A stretch of 64,000 nucleotides of DNA, taken from an uncultured Muribaculaceae bacterium (lineage in GTDB: Bacteria > Bacteroidota > Bacteroidia > Bacteroidales > Muribaculaceae). The notes below the pieces were generated by a model. It did no database searches, had not been told where the DNA came from, and saw only the letters and a program-made list of their open reading frames with translations. The translations under genes were made by a program, and so were the position numbers. The stretch is taken from positions 9,213 through 73,212 of the forward strand of contig CAJUQP010000013.1 of assembly GCA_910588245.1 (NCBI GenBank), written 5' to 3'. Below, in pieces: positions 35,253 to 43,584 of the stretch (position 1 is its first letter; each line of letters starts with the position of its first letter).

Positions 35253-37220
35253 TTATATATCCTTTATGATGACAAATCCGGATGCGTGGGGAATAGATAC
35301 TTTTCTCTTCCTGTCTTTGCCGATGGTAATCTCTTCTTTACGCAGTTTGCCATTCTTGCCGTCGGAAATCATGACAGCCTTTCCCTCTCCAAGCGAATCG
35401 AGGTTAAGGGTCAGTTCCTTAGTCTCCTTTTCGGCATTGATGCCTGCGATATACCATTTATCGCCGCTTCTGCGCGATATGACGACGAACTTGCCGGGGT
35501 ATCCTTCAAGCAACGCCACATCATCCCAGAGCGTGGGAACCTCCCGCATGAAATCGAGGGCAATTGGGTCGGCATCCGTCAGGTTGTTGGGGGCAAGCGC
35601 GAAATTCTGCACCGGACTCTGGTAGATAACGGCCAATGCAAGCTGAAAGGCATCGGAGGTCATGCGCCTGTTGCCGCCGTCATTCCCGCGGTTGAGCCGC
35701 TTGTTCAGGAACGTTCCGCCATATTCCATGGCTCCTGCGGCATTGCGGATTATGGGATGCAAGGTGGCGTTGACAGCTTCGTTGTCGCAGAAGTGCTGTG
35801 AGAAAATCATGTTTTCAGATGCAAGCACGGCCTCGCTGCCTACATAATTCGGATACATCCTTTCCCATCCTCTGGGAAGGGTGCATCCATGAAATATCAC
35901 CATAAGTCCATTGTCGTTGGCATCGCTGAGAATGTCTTCATAGAGCCGCATTGTCTCCTGTTTGTCGCCACCGAAGAAATCCACCTTTATGCCTTTCACC
36001 CCGGCCTCCTTCATCCATTTCATCTCGGCCTTGCGGGCCGTCGGATCGTCCATCTTGTTGATTGGCGACTGCTCAATGTCGTTCCAATATCCGCTCGAAC
36101 TATACCAGAGGAACGGGGCGACACCTTTCTCTTTCCCATATTCCACAAGATTCTCAATTCCTTCACGTCCCATGGTCTTGTCCCATCCGGCGTCGATCAA
36201 AGTATAAGGATAGCCCATCTCTGAGGCAAGGTCGATATATTTCTTCGAATCCTCCATGTTGATGGCATCATCCTGCCAGAGGATCCAGCTCCAGGTGGAT
36301 TTCCCCGGTTTATAATCAATCGAAGCGGGATATTTCTCTTCCACTACATCCCAGGGAAGGGTGGTCTGGGCAAGAGGACGCGGAGAATGACCGACCGTGA
36401 TCAGACGCCATGGTGTGGCTCCGGGGAGGGAAAAAGCGGGTTCCACAGTGCCGTTGCCATTGTTTTCCTCCGGCATCGGGAATTCAAGGGTAAACACCCC
36501 GTTTTCCGGGTCGGAAAGTCTTGACCCGCAGTAATTGCGGTCTACGCCGGTCTCGCTGACGAGAGTCCATGCCTTGTCGGCGATACGGAATACTGCCGGG
36601 AATGTAAATCCATGTCCGTACTTCGATTTTGTGTCGATGGGAGCGTCGATGATATATTCCTCCTCATAACTGGGCTTGGTCCTTTTCCAGCCGACCATGG
36701 CATCCGACTGGGGGGTCAGGAACCCTGTGGCATATGGCGGAAGATGAAACCCTGTGGATTCATCCATCACCCTCACGGCCCCTCTGCCATCGGGCTTGGG
36801 TAGCCGGTAACGGAACGCTATGTTGCAATGTGCCACCTGCACTTCAAGAATCATGCGGTTTCCTTCAGGATTGACAAATTCACATTCAAGGGAATTGGCC
36901 TCGAAACGGTTGTCTGATTTCTTGATTCTGTCAAGATGATATTTCTTGTCGATTGTTCCTCTTTTTACAGCCACAAGTTTAAGGTCTTTGGAGAAATCTC
37001 CATAATCGGCCACCAGTCCAAGCGGCGAATCGAGCATGATCTCTATGCCGGTATACGTGACGGCATAGGAGGGAGATCCGTCGCTATTGTCGATAGCGAA
37101 TTTCAGCCAGCCGTTGGGGCTGGCGACACTTACCGTGTCGATAACGGCCTCCGTGGAGGGGGCGGCATTCAGCGACACAGCCACGCCGATAGTGAGGAAT
37201 GATGTAAGGAATTTTTTCAT
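35253..37220 (-). CDS. Glycoside hydrolase family 97 (alpha-glucosidase/galactosidase type)
   Basis: A 655-residue secreted enzyme (MKKFLTSFLTIGVAVSLNAA). The N-terminal beta-supersandwich (SPNGWLKFAIDNSDGSPSYA) leads into a (beta/alpha)8 barrel with STWSWILWQDDAINMEDSKK, YTLIDAGWDKTMGREGIENL, VKGIKVDFFGGDKQETMRLY and FHGCTLPRGWERMYPNYVGS, then a C-terminal beta domain. The Asp in KVDFFGGD is where retaining GH97 alpha-galactosidases place their nucleophile, so a retaining mechanism is suggested rather than the inverting SusB type. This is an inference without alignment. No starch-utilisation genes are adjacent. Confidence 0.92.
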   Translation of the reverse strand: MKKFLTSFLTIGVAVSLNAAPSTEAVIDTVSVASPNGWLKFAIDNSDGSPSYAVTYTGIEIMLDSPLGLVADYGDFSKDLKLVAVKRGTIDKKYHLDRIKKSDNRFEANSLECEFVNPEGNRMILEVQVAHCNIAFRYRLPKPDGRGAVRVMDESTGFHLPPYATGFLTPQSDAMVGWKRTKPSYEEEYIIDAPIDTKSKYGHGFTFPAVFRIADKAWTLVSETGVDRNYCGSRLSDPENGVFTLEFPMPEENNGNGTVEPAFSLPGATPWRLITVGHSPRPLAQTTLPWDVVEEKYPASIDYKPGKSTWSWILWQDDAINMEDSKKYIDLASEMGYPYTLIDAGWDKTMGREGIENLVEYGKEKGVAPFLWYSSSGYWNDIEQSPINKMDDPTARKAEMKWMKEAGVKGIKVDFFGGDKQETMRLYEDILSDANDNGLMVIFHGCTLPRGWERMYPNYVGSEAVLASENMIFSQHFCDNEAVNATLHPIIRNAAGAMEYGGTFLNKRLNRGNDGGNRRMTSDAFQLALAVIYQSPVQNFALAPNNLTDADPIALDFMREVPTLWDDVALLEGYPGKFVVISRRSGDKWYIAGINAEKETKELTLNLDSLGEGKAVMISDGKNGKLRKEEITIGKDRKRKVSIPHASGFVIIKDI

Positions 37221-37280
37221 GTATCTAAGAAGTTCGTTGTTTTATAGGTTAGCGGAAAGTCTTTCCCATGAATCGGAAAA

Positions 37281-37288
37281 CAAAGATA
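37281..37288 (-). promoter_or_regulatory. -7 element of the GH97 gene
   Basis: On the minus strand TATCTTTG matches TAnnTTTG and lies 60 bp upstream of the GH97 start. The 328-bp gap between GH97 and the Rpn gene holds no other gene. A second TAACTTTG on the plus strand (about 37329-37336) could serve the Rpn gene, but leaves a leader of over 200 nt. Confidence 0.4.
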
Positions 37289-37548
37289 AATAAAAATTTT
37301 GAGACTACCACCTGAGGAGGACTTCTAACTTTGTAATATGCCACAGCTTTACGCAAAGTTTTATCAGACTTCTTCATAAAAAATTTACAATAGCGCAGGA
37401 GTCTCACGTATTTTTATTAAATTTGTCGTTAATAATATTAGGCTACAGTTCATATCAAAGGCATAATATGCGACCATTCGTGCATGTCGAATTTCGATGA
37501 GATCTGGTTATGAATTGTGCATTGACATTTATCATCTTTCATTAGGTT

Positions 37549-38541
37549 ATGGGACAGGATAATACGTACATACGCTTTGACTGGGCGATGAAGCATATGC
37601 TCCGCGATAAAGCTAACTTCGATATTCTTGAGGGTTTTATCTCCGTTCTGACGGGAGAGGAGGTGCATATTGTCGAGATCCTTGAGAGCGAGAGCAATCA
37701 GGACAGCCCTGACGATAAGTTCAATCGCGTCGATATAAAGGCCAAGAACAGTAAAGGTCATCTTATCATCGTGGAGGTGCAGCTTACGCGGCAGCTACAC
37801 TATCTGCAGCGTATCCTCTATGGCACATGCAAGGCCATAACGGAGCATATCAATATCGGAGAGAAGTATGATCAGGTCAAGAAAGTGTATTCCATCAGCA
37901 TTCTCTATTGTGACTATGGGCAGGGGGATGATTACGTGTATCATGGCTTGACACGGTTCAAAGGACTTCATACCGGCAGTGATCTCGTGGTCAGCATGCG
38001 GGAGGAGGGAGTGATAGTGCAGCACCTTCCTCAGAAAGTTTTCCCGGAATATTATATAGTGAGAGTCAACGCCTACAACAAAGTGCCGGAATCACCTCTT
38101 GACGAATGGATGGCATACCTCAAGACCGGGAAAGTTAAGGAGAATACGCGCACTCCGGGTCTGCAGGAGGTGAAGAGGAAACTGCGCTATCTTTCCATGT
38201 CAGACAAAGAACGACGGGAATACGACGCGCATCTGGATAATATCATGGTACAGAATGATGTGCTCGACACTGCCCGGGAGGAAGGTCTCGCGGAAGGTCT
38301 TGAGAAAGGTCTTGCGGAAGGGCGTGAGAAAGGTCTTGCGGAAGGTCTTGAGAAAGGTCTTGCCGAAGGGCGTGAGAAGGGTCTTGCGGAAGGGCGTGAG
38401 AAGGGCCTTGCGGAAGGACAACGGAAAGAGCGTATCGCCATCGCAAGAAATATGCTCGCCGCCGGTATCGGGATTGACCTGGTGACATCCATGACCGGTA
38501 TCACTTCTGATGAACTGAATGATTATGAAGGGAATATTTAA
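37549..38541 (+). CDS. Rpn/PD-(D/E)XK nuclease family transposase-like protein
   Basis: A 330-residue member of the Rpn (recombination-promoting nuclease, PDDEXK_2) family. The start YIRFDWAMKHMLRDKANFDI and the nuclease core FNRVDIKAKNSKGHLIIVEV with Q (Asp...Glu-x-Gln) are typical, as is LHYLQRILYGTCKAITEHIN. The C-terminal part contains six or so tandem 8-residue units of the form GLAEG(L/R)EK, encoded by a near-perfect 24-bp DNA repeat (38278-38424). Such proteins cut DNA and can promote RecA-independent recombination. A 19-bp sequence just after the stop recurs at the MITE near 59.1 kb. Confidence 0.9.
   Translation: MGQDNTYIRFDWAMKHMLRDKANFDILEGFISVLTGEEVHIVEILESESNQDSPDDKFNRVDIKAKNSKGHLIIVEVQLTRQLHYLQRILYGTCKAITEHINIGEKYDQVKKVYSISILYCDYGQGDDYVYHGLTRFKGLHTGSDLVVSMREEGVIVQHLPQKVFPEYYIVRVNAYNKVPESPLDEWMAYLKTGKVKENTRTPGLQEVKRKLRYLSMSDKERREYDAHLDNIMVQNDVLDTAREEGLAEGLEKGLAEGREKGLAEGLEKGLAEGREKGLAEGREKGLAEGQRKERIAIARNMLAAGIGIDLVTSMTGITSDELNDYEGNI
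38278..38424 (+). repeat. In-frame 24-bp tandem repeat inside the Rpn gene
   Basis: About six copies of a 24-bp unit of the form GGTCTTGCGGAAGGNCNTGA GAAA, encoding alternating GLAEGLEK and GLAEGREK. Because the unit is a multiple of three, copy number can change by slippage without loss of frame, altering the length of a charged helical linker. Similar linkers are common in this family. Confidence 0.85.
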
Positions 38542-38549
38542 GAAGTTGT

Positions 38550-38568
38550 TTAAGAAGCAATGTTAAAT
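38550..38568. repeat. 19-bp sequence shared with the MITE terminus at 59.1 kb
   Basis: TTAAGAAGCAATGTTAAAT, starting 9 bp after the Rpn stop codon, is identical to 59094-59112, the left end of a MITE-like element. The flanking bases (GA(A/G)GTTG) are similar too. It may be a remnant terminus of a related element or the target recognised by an Rpn-linked transposition event. Confidence 0.6.
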
Positions 38569-38589
38569 AGAACAGGAAGATTAGTCAAA

Positions 38590-39072
38590 ATGAAAAAAGA
38601 GATTCTGTCAGTATTTGTCGCCTCGGTGCTGGTGGCGTCATGTGCCGGGAGCGTCGGCAAGAGATCGGATACGGATACCGTCGGCATTCAATCGCAGCCT
38701 GTCGCAGATGCCGATATAGTAGGGCAGTGGTATATTGAGAATATTGTGTTCAATGATTCGGATTATGTGCGTCCCGGAGAGGAAGTGCCGGGTGTGGTCC
38801 AGCATATGGTTTTCACCGACAGCACATACAGCATTATGACAAACTGCAATTCCATCAGCGGTGAGTATGTCCTCAGGGGCGATTCGATCTCATTGGGCGA
38901 CGGTGCCATGACAGAGATTGCATGCGACAACATGGCAGTGGAGGATGCTCTCCGAAAGATTCTTCCTGAGATTGCGACTGTCGATATGGAGAATGATTCT
39001 GTCGTGCGCCTCAATTGCGGGTCGACAGCCGGATATATTGTGCTTAGTAAACCAACATTCGAGACAAAATGA
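38590..39072 (+). CDS. META-domain lipoprotein (HslJ-like)
   Basis: A 160-residue lipoprotein from the ATG at 38590 (MKKEILSVFVASVLVASCAG, lipobox VASC). The META-type fold is seen in VGQWYIENIVFNDSD, the Asn-Cys-Asn in SIMTNCNSISGEYVLRGDSI and the repeated MTEIACDNMAVEDALRKILP. HslJ-like proteins sit in the envelope and are linked with stress or drug tolerance, but their molecular role is unclear. It overlaps the SIMPL gene by 4 bp (ATGA), a two-gene operon. An upstream in-frame start at 38560 overlaps the 19-bp repeat and is disfavoured. Confidence 0.85.
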   Translation: MKKEILSVFVASVLVASCAGSVGKRSDTDTVGIQSQPVADADIVGQWYIENIVFNDSDYVRPGEEVPGVVQHMVFTDSTYSIMTNCNSISGEYVLRGDSISLGDGAMTEIACDNMAVEDALRKILPEIATVDMENDSVVRLNCGSTAGYIVLSKPTFETK

Positions 39073-39764
39073 GAAATACGATAAATCTTATCGCTGCGCT
39101 TGCCATGATTGTCTTGACGGTGTTGCCGTGCGCCGCGCAGACTGCGCAGTCACCTACGATAGAGGTGACAGGATCGGCAACTGTCAATATCGTGCCCGAT
39201 CGTATCACAATCGAGATAGGCATGGAAGAATATTATGATCCCGTTTCGGGCGGCGACAGCGTGATAGTGAAACTTGCGGATATTGAGAAGAAGGTGCGCG
39301 CCGCGCTTCACGGCGCAGGGATCGCGGATAAGGATATTGTAATGACAGACATGGGCAATTACCGCGACCGGGAGATGAAAAATGGTTTTCTCATGGCAAA
39401 AAAATTGTCGGCCACTGTCGACGATTTCAGCAAGATCGACAGGATTGCCGACACTATGGGGCGTAAGGGCATATCGAGCTTCAATATCACCAGGATCGAC
39501 AATACCGAGATGGAGCGCTATAATCGTCAGGGATTGAAAGCCGCTCTGGACGCAGCCCGTGATAAGGCGCAGTTCATAGCCGAGACAGAGGGAGTGAAAC
39601 TGTCGTTTCCCTTAGAGATCGTGGAAAATGGCCCAAACTACTATGACACTCCCACATTCAGTAATGTCGCGTTCGACAGTGGAGCCGGAATGGAGAATAT
39701 GCGACGTATCGTGCGCCGCTATAGCGTGAAGGTGCGCTACTATTTCTATCCCTCGGCTGATTAG
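39069..39764 (+). CDS. SIMPL-domain (DUF541) exported protein
   Basis: A 231-residue exported protein with signal peptide (NLIAALAMIVLTVLPCAAQ). The SIMPL pattern is clear: IEVTGSATVNIVPDRITIEI, then ADKDIVMTDMGNY, FLMAKKLSATVDDFSKIDRI and ALDAARDKAQFIAETEGVKL. Family members are periplasmic proteins of undefined activity, some implicated in oxidative-stress protection. It is translationally coupled to the META-domain lipoprotein gene by a 4-bp overlap. Confidence 0.9.
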   Translation: MRNTINLIAALAMIVLTVLPCAAQTAQSPTIEVTGSATVNIVPDRITIEIGMEEYYDPVSGGDSVIVKLADIEKKVRAALHGAGIADKDIVMTDMGNYRDREMKNGFLMAKKLSATVDDFSKIDRIADTMGRKGISSFNITRIDNTEMERYNRQGLKAALDAARDKAQFIAETEGVKLSFPLEIVENGPNYYDTPTFSNVAFDSGAGMENMRRIVRRYSVKVRYYFYPSAD

Positions 39765-39845
39765 TATGGCTCCTGGTAGCAAGCAGCTTTATAATAATGC
39801 AGCAAACATATGATCAAGAAGTACCGATTGCGTTTTTAAGGAAGA

Positions 39846-40049
39846 ATGGACGTATTGCGTAAAGAACTTGAGAGTATATATGCCTCCCAATGCCTTGATG
39901 TGGAATATCTTCCGGAAGAACGGCTGGAAGAAGTCAGAACGCTTGCCTCTGCTATCGTGAGGGTCAGCAACGCGTGTGCGGTTGTCACTGATGCCTCCTG
40001 CGATCGCTGCTATGTCTATTCCGGTACGTTCGGGGAGTTGATATGCTGA
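39846..40049 (+). pseudogene. N-terminal scrap of a PAS-like/LuxR-type regulator
   Basis: A 67-residue frame, MDVLRKELESIYASQCLDVE through SNACAVVTDASCDRCYVYSG TF, resembles the start of Bacteroidales sensor-regulators of several hundred residues in which VTDA..DRCY..GG belongs to a PAS-like domain. It ends abruptly where sequence of a GH13 enzyme begins (about 40040), so the rest has been lost by a deletion or recombination. The family link is from memory and moderate. Confidence 0.5.
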
Positions 40050-40662
40050 GGCCGGTTTTTCAAGCATGGTCAATTTCTTTTTCCCAAAACATGGAGTCCT
40101 CGATGGCATTGTCTACACCTGGCAAGCTTATGCCGACAGCGTGGTTGCGCATCCGGGATGGCATCCGTTCAGTTATCTCAATAATTCCTACCATCGGGAT
40201 GCCGATATGGACAATATGGTTGATTGTGCCACGACTCTGTTGCTTGCTCCCGGTGTTGCCCAGATATTTTATGGCGACGAGACTGGCCGGGGATTGAGCG
40301 ACGCCCGGTATAATGTAGATAGTGCCCAGGCGTTCCGCTCCGATATGGACTGGAAAAATATAAACCCGGATTATCTCTGTCATTTCAGGCGTCTTGGAAA
40401 GATACGCAGGGAAAACCCTGTGATCTCTACCGGCAGATAGGAGACATTTGATGTGCATACTGCATTGAGATACAATGACCGCGGAGAGAAGATACTTATA
40501 AAGCTTAACCCGGAGGGGGGCGCCGCAGTTAATCTCTATGGTGTGTTCGATGACGGTCAGACTGTGGAGGATCTCTACACCGGCCAGACTGCCGAGGTGA
40601 AAGACGGATGCGTGTCTTTCCCGACATATGAGAACCATGTCGCCGTGATCAAGGCCCGTTGA
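40042..40662 (+). pseudogene. C-terminal remnant of a GH13 alpha-amylase family gene
   Basis: From about 40042 the frame encodes AGFSSMVNFFFPKHGVLDGI, HPFSYLNNSYHRDADMDNMV and TTLLLAPGVAQIFYGDETGR, the end of a GH13 catalytic barrel (normally over 500 residues), followed by a C-terminal beta domain (VNLYGVFDDGQTVEDLYTGQ). The start of the gene is missing, replaced by the regulator fragment. An in-frame TAG at 40438-40440 further interrupts it between TGR and ETFDVH. Non-functional. Confidence 0.85.
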
Positions 40663-40971
40663 TATGATAAGCTAAGCAGAAATCATCCCTCTGGCGGAAT
40701 GATTGCGGGAATGAACAACTTCTTGATCACAACATCATGATTAAACTTTCTGTGCAGTGCTTGAAACGCATTGATATTTAGCGAATTGTATATTTTGAGG
40801 CATAAAAGCCCGAAAATGCTCAATTTTACCTACTGAAAATCGCTTTCACAGCCCCTCCCGGGCCTGTGTAGGATATTTCATGCTTTAAAATTGTTAAAGA
40901 ATAGAAGAATTCGAATAAATAATGTAACTTTATAAATTTAATTTCGGTAACTCAAAAATTATTCATGAATT
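40663..40971. other. Intergenic stretch after the GH13 remnant
   Basis: No gene recognised. A weak hairpin (AATCAT/ATGATT near 40681-40706) follows the GH13 stop. A TAACTTTA -7-like element at about 40924 may start the next gene. The stretch becomes markedly A/T-rich towards 40971, marking entry into foreign-looking sequence. Confidence 0.4.
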
Positions 40972-41433
40972 ATGTCGCTCAGATTATATGTTGTCTTTAA
41001 ACCTGACGATGGTCTTACCAGAGAAGATTCGATGCTTAGAATCAATGAACGATTCCCCAATACTGCGAGCATTAGTGATGATTGTATTAACCTTGATGGG
41101 AAATGGCCAGGATTTTTAACACAATCGGATAATTACAATAACGTTCCCTGTTTCCCATATTGGAGTTTCTATTTTTGGTGTTATTGGGATGCAGTATTAG
41201 AGAATATGGATTTCCGGAGATATGTAATGACGTTGTGCGAATTATTGGGCGCAGACGAATGGTGGTATATCGAGGAAGCATCTATTGATTTATATGATGA
41301 ACTGAGTACTGGCGAATATGAAAATATTTTAGAAAATTCAATAGGCATTGAAAATTTTGAAATACCAAGTTTTTTCCCAAATGGAGAACACCATTTCTTT
41401 AAAGATTCTTCGCAGCGCGTGAAATCATTATAA
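40972..41433 (+). CDS. Hypothetical protein, A/T-rich orphan
   Basis: A 153-residue acidic, aromatic-rich soluble protein (NVPCFPYWSFYFWCYWDAVL, LLGADEWWYIEEAS). No signal peptide or membrane helix. I do not recognise the family. Its base composition is lower in G+C than the neighbours, suggesting horizontal arrival. Small acidic proteins rich in Trp/Tyr are common among polymorphic-toxin immunity proteins, but no toxin gene is next to it, so this is only a possibility. Confidence 0.6.
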   Translation: MSLRLYVVFKPDDGLTREDSMLRINERFPNTASISDDCINLDGKWPGFLTQSDNYNNVPCFPYWSFYFWCYWDAVLENMDFRRYVMTLCELLGADEWWYIEEASIDLYDELSTGEYENILENSIGIENFEIPSFFPNGEHHFFKDSSQRVKSL

Positions 41434-41495
41434 AGTAAGCAATTTACTCTGAGCTGATCTGCTTTTAAAGTATTAGTAATTTTCAATTATGCTCT

Positions 41496-42527
41496 TCAAC
41501 CCGGATGGATGGCGGTTTTGATAACGCCATCGGCGCGGTTGGCGAATAAGTCGTAGGCTTCTTGGATGCGGCTGAGAGGGTAGCGGTGGGTTATCAGATG
41601 GGTTGTATTAATCTTGCCTTCGGAAATCAGCTGCATGATTCCGTCGCAGTCGCAGGCATCGACGCCACCGGTCTTGAACGTGAGGTTTTTGCCATACATC
41701 CAAGGCAGTGGCAATATCTGTTCCTTCTCATAGAGAGCGACGATTGTGACTATTGCATTCGGTCGGGCGCAACGCCATGCGAGTTCAAAGGTATTTCCGC
41801 CCCCGGCAACCTCAATCACGCGGTCGGCGCCACGACCCTCCGTCAATGACTTAAGGACTTCAAGGCATTCTGCCGGCTCGACTACATCGACATTAGGATA
41901 ATGCCTGCGCACGAATTCACGGCGGCTTTCGTCAGCCTCGCAAACGACAATCCGTTGAGGCTTATACAACGGCACACATTCCAGAGTACACAGTCCGGTG
42001 GGTCCTGCACCGATGATCAGCACCGTATCTTCCTCAGAAATCTCCGAGATCTTGGCTGCCCAATAACCGGTGGCGAGAATATCTCCGACGAACAGAGCCT
42101 GTTCGTCGCTCACCTTATCGGGAATCGGAGTAAGGCCATTGTCGGCATACGGCACGCGGACATATTCTGCCTGACCGCCGTCGATGCGACAGCCCAACAT
42201 CCAGCCTCCTGAGGTGCAGTTGTTCACGTAACCCCGCCGGCAATAGAAACACTCGCCGCAGAAAGTCTCAACATTCACGGCAACCCTGTCACCCGGCTTT
42301 ACTTTATTAACTTCCGAACCGATAGTTTCAACTATGCCAACTAATTCGTGTCCCACAGTGATGCCGACTTTAGCTTGAGGCACAGCTCCATGCAGGATAT
42401 GAAGATCTGACGAGCAGATACTTGAGAGAGTAACCCTCACCACAGCATCTTTCGGGTCCAAAACTGCCGGCTCCTGCTTTTCAATTAATTCAAACCGCCC
42501 CGGCGCGGTATATGTCAATGCTTTCAT
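41496..42527 (-). CDS. Zinc-dependent medium-chain alcohol dehydrogenase
   Basis: A 343-residue MDR-family NAD(P)-dependent dehydrogenase. The catalytic zinc site is Cys in LSSICSSDLH with His-Glu in GHELVG, and the structural zinc cysteines are in FCGECFYCRRGYVNNC. The nucleotide site is VLIIGAGPTGL, followed by an acidic residue (VVCEAD). The ATAC...DILATGYW segment is typical of formaldehyde- or sorbitol-dehydrogenase-like members. The substrate is not certain. It lies downstream of RhuM in the same direction with a 19-bp gap, though functionally unrelated. Confidence 0.92.
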   Translation of the reverse strand: MKALTYTAPGRFELIEKQEPAVLDPKDAVVRVTLSSICSSDLHILHGAVPQAKVGITVGHELVGIVETIGSEVNKVKPGDRVAVNVETFCGECFYCRRGYVNNCTSGGWMLGCRIDGGQAEYVRVPYADNGLTPIPDKVSDEQALFVGDILATGYWAAKISEISEEDTVLIIGAGPTGLCTLECVPLYKPQRIVVCEADESRREFVRRHYPNVDVVEPAECLEVLKSLTEGRGADRVIEVAGGGNTFELAWRCARPNAIVTIVALYEKEQILPLPWMYGKNLTFKTGGVDACDCDGIMQLISEGKINTTHLITHRYPLSRIQEAYDLFANRADGVIKTAIHPG

Positions 42528-42546
42528 CTCAACTATCTTTATGAGT

Positions 42547-43569
42547 TTATTCTATGTCAAATGGGAGAAGATTGTCATCGTTGAAGCGGTCGAAATCGGA
42601 CTGAAAGAGTTTGTCCTGGATGACACGGTATTTCTCGAACTCTGATTCGGCGAAACTCTTGGCGAACTCAGCGGTGATTTTGCCGGCATCGGTCAGAACG
42701 GGACGGTCAGTAAGATCCAGAAACTTATCAATGCGCTTAGCCCAATCCTCCATAGTCATAGGAATATGACGCTTTGCCATATCTTCCGCCAAGTCAAGGA
42801 ATGAGTTGACAATCCGTCCCATATCCTCCAGCTCACTCTCTTTGAGATAATTTTTGGCAATGCTGACATCCGGCTTAACAATCTTCCCGTTTGGAGCATT
42901 TTCCCATGTTGTGAGACCCATATGCTCCTTTTCAGCATTAGCCCGGTCAATTATTAGTTCAGCGGCAGTATGACCATGAACAGCGTAGTGTATCTTATTC
43001 TGCACCTTCTTGAAGAATAATCGGGTAGTCGGAGCATCACGATTGTAATCAATTGCCGTGGCATAAATATCCGTCAGCTTTTGATAGAAACGGCGTTCAC
43101 TCAGACGAATCTCCCGGATCTCGGCCAGCAGATGCTCGAAATAGTCTTCACCTATAAACGAGCCGTTCTCCATGCGCTTCTTGTCAATCACATATCCACG
43201 GATGGCAAACTGACGCAAAACAAACGTACACCACTGTCTGAACTGCGTGGCCCGGGTACTATTTACACGATAGCCGACACTGATTATTGCATCGAGATTG
43301 TAGAAAGTCGTATTATATTTCTTGCCATCTGAGGCAGTTGTTTCCATTTTGGAAATAACTGAATTTTCCGAAAGTTCTCCACTTTCGAAAATATTCTTTA
43401 GATGCTTGCTAATGGCTGGAATTCCTACGTCAAAAAGTTCTGCCATAGCCTTTTGCGTGCACCAAACAGATTCATCACGGTACACGACCTGTACACCATC
43501 CTCCTTCCCCTCAATCTGAAAGATCAGGAACTCCGCCGTGCTGTTTCGTATTTCAAATTTCTTCGACAT
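42547..43569 (-). CDS. RhuM family protein
   Basis: A 340-residue cytoplasmic protein with the RhuM signature: VVYRDESVWCTQKAMAELFD, ISKHLKNIFESGEL, TTFYNLDAIISVGYRVNSTR and ATQFRQWCTFVLRQFAIRGY. RhuM proteins occur on pathogenicity and defence islands; the biochemical role is not established, though the N-terminal part looks like a DNA-binding Bro/KilA-type module. It starts 15 bp after the Fic gene stop and is likely translated from the same mRNA. Confidence 0.92.
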   Translation of the reverse strand: MSKKFEIRNSTAEFLIFQIEGKEDGVQVVYRDESVWCTQKAMAELFDVGIPAISKHLKNIFESGELSENSVISKMETTASDGKKYNTTFYNLDAIISVGYRVNSTRATQFRQWCTFVLRQFAIRGYVIDKKRMENGSFIGEDYFEHLLAEIREIRLSERRFYQKLTDIYATAIDYNRDAPTTRLFFKKVQNKIHYAVHGHTAAELIIDRANAEKEHMGLTTWENAPNGKIVKPDVSIAKNYLKESELEDMGRIVNSFLDLAEDMAKRHIPMTMEDWAKRIDKFLDLTDRPVLTDAGKITAEFAKSFAESEFEKYRVIQDKLFQSDFDRFNDDNLLPFDIE

Positions 43570-43584
43570 AAAAATCTCAATTCA

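Noticed and set aside
35253..37220. GH97 as SusB with a starch-utilisation locus
   Set aside because: No susC, susD or susR neighbours, and the KVDFFGGD motif fits retaining members better than inverting SusB.
38278..38424. Regular repeats considered as a CRISPR array
   Set aside because: The units are contiguous 24-mers without spacers and lie in frame inside the Rpn gene, encoding a Gly-Leu-Ala-Glu-Gly linker.
40740..40890. Insertion-sequence terminus in the gap after the GH13 remnant
   Set aside because: The region has a vaguely repeat-like look but no terminal inverted repeat or duplication could be identified.
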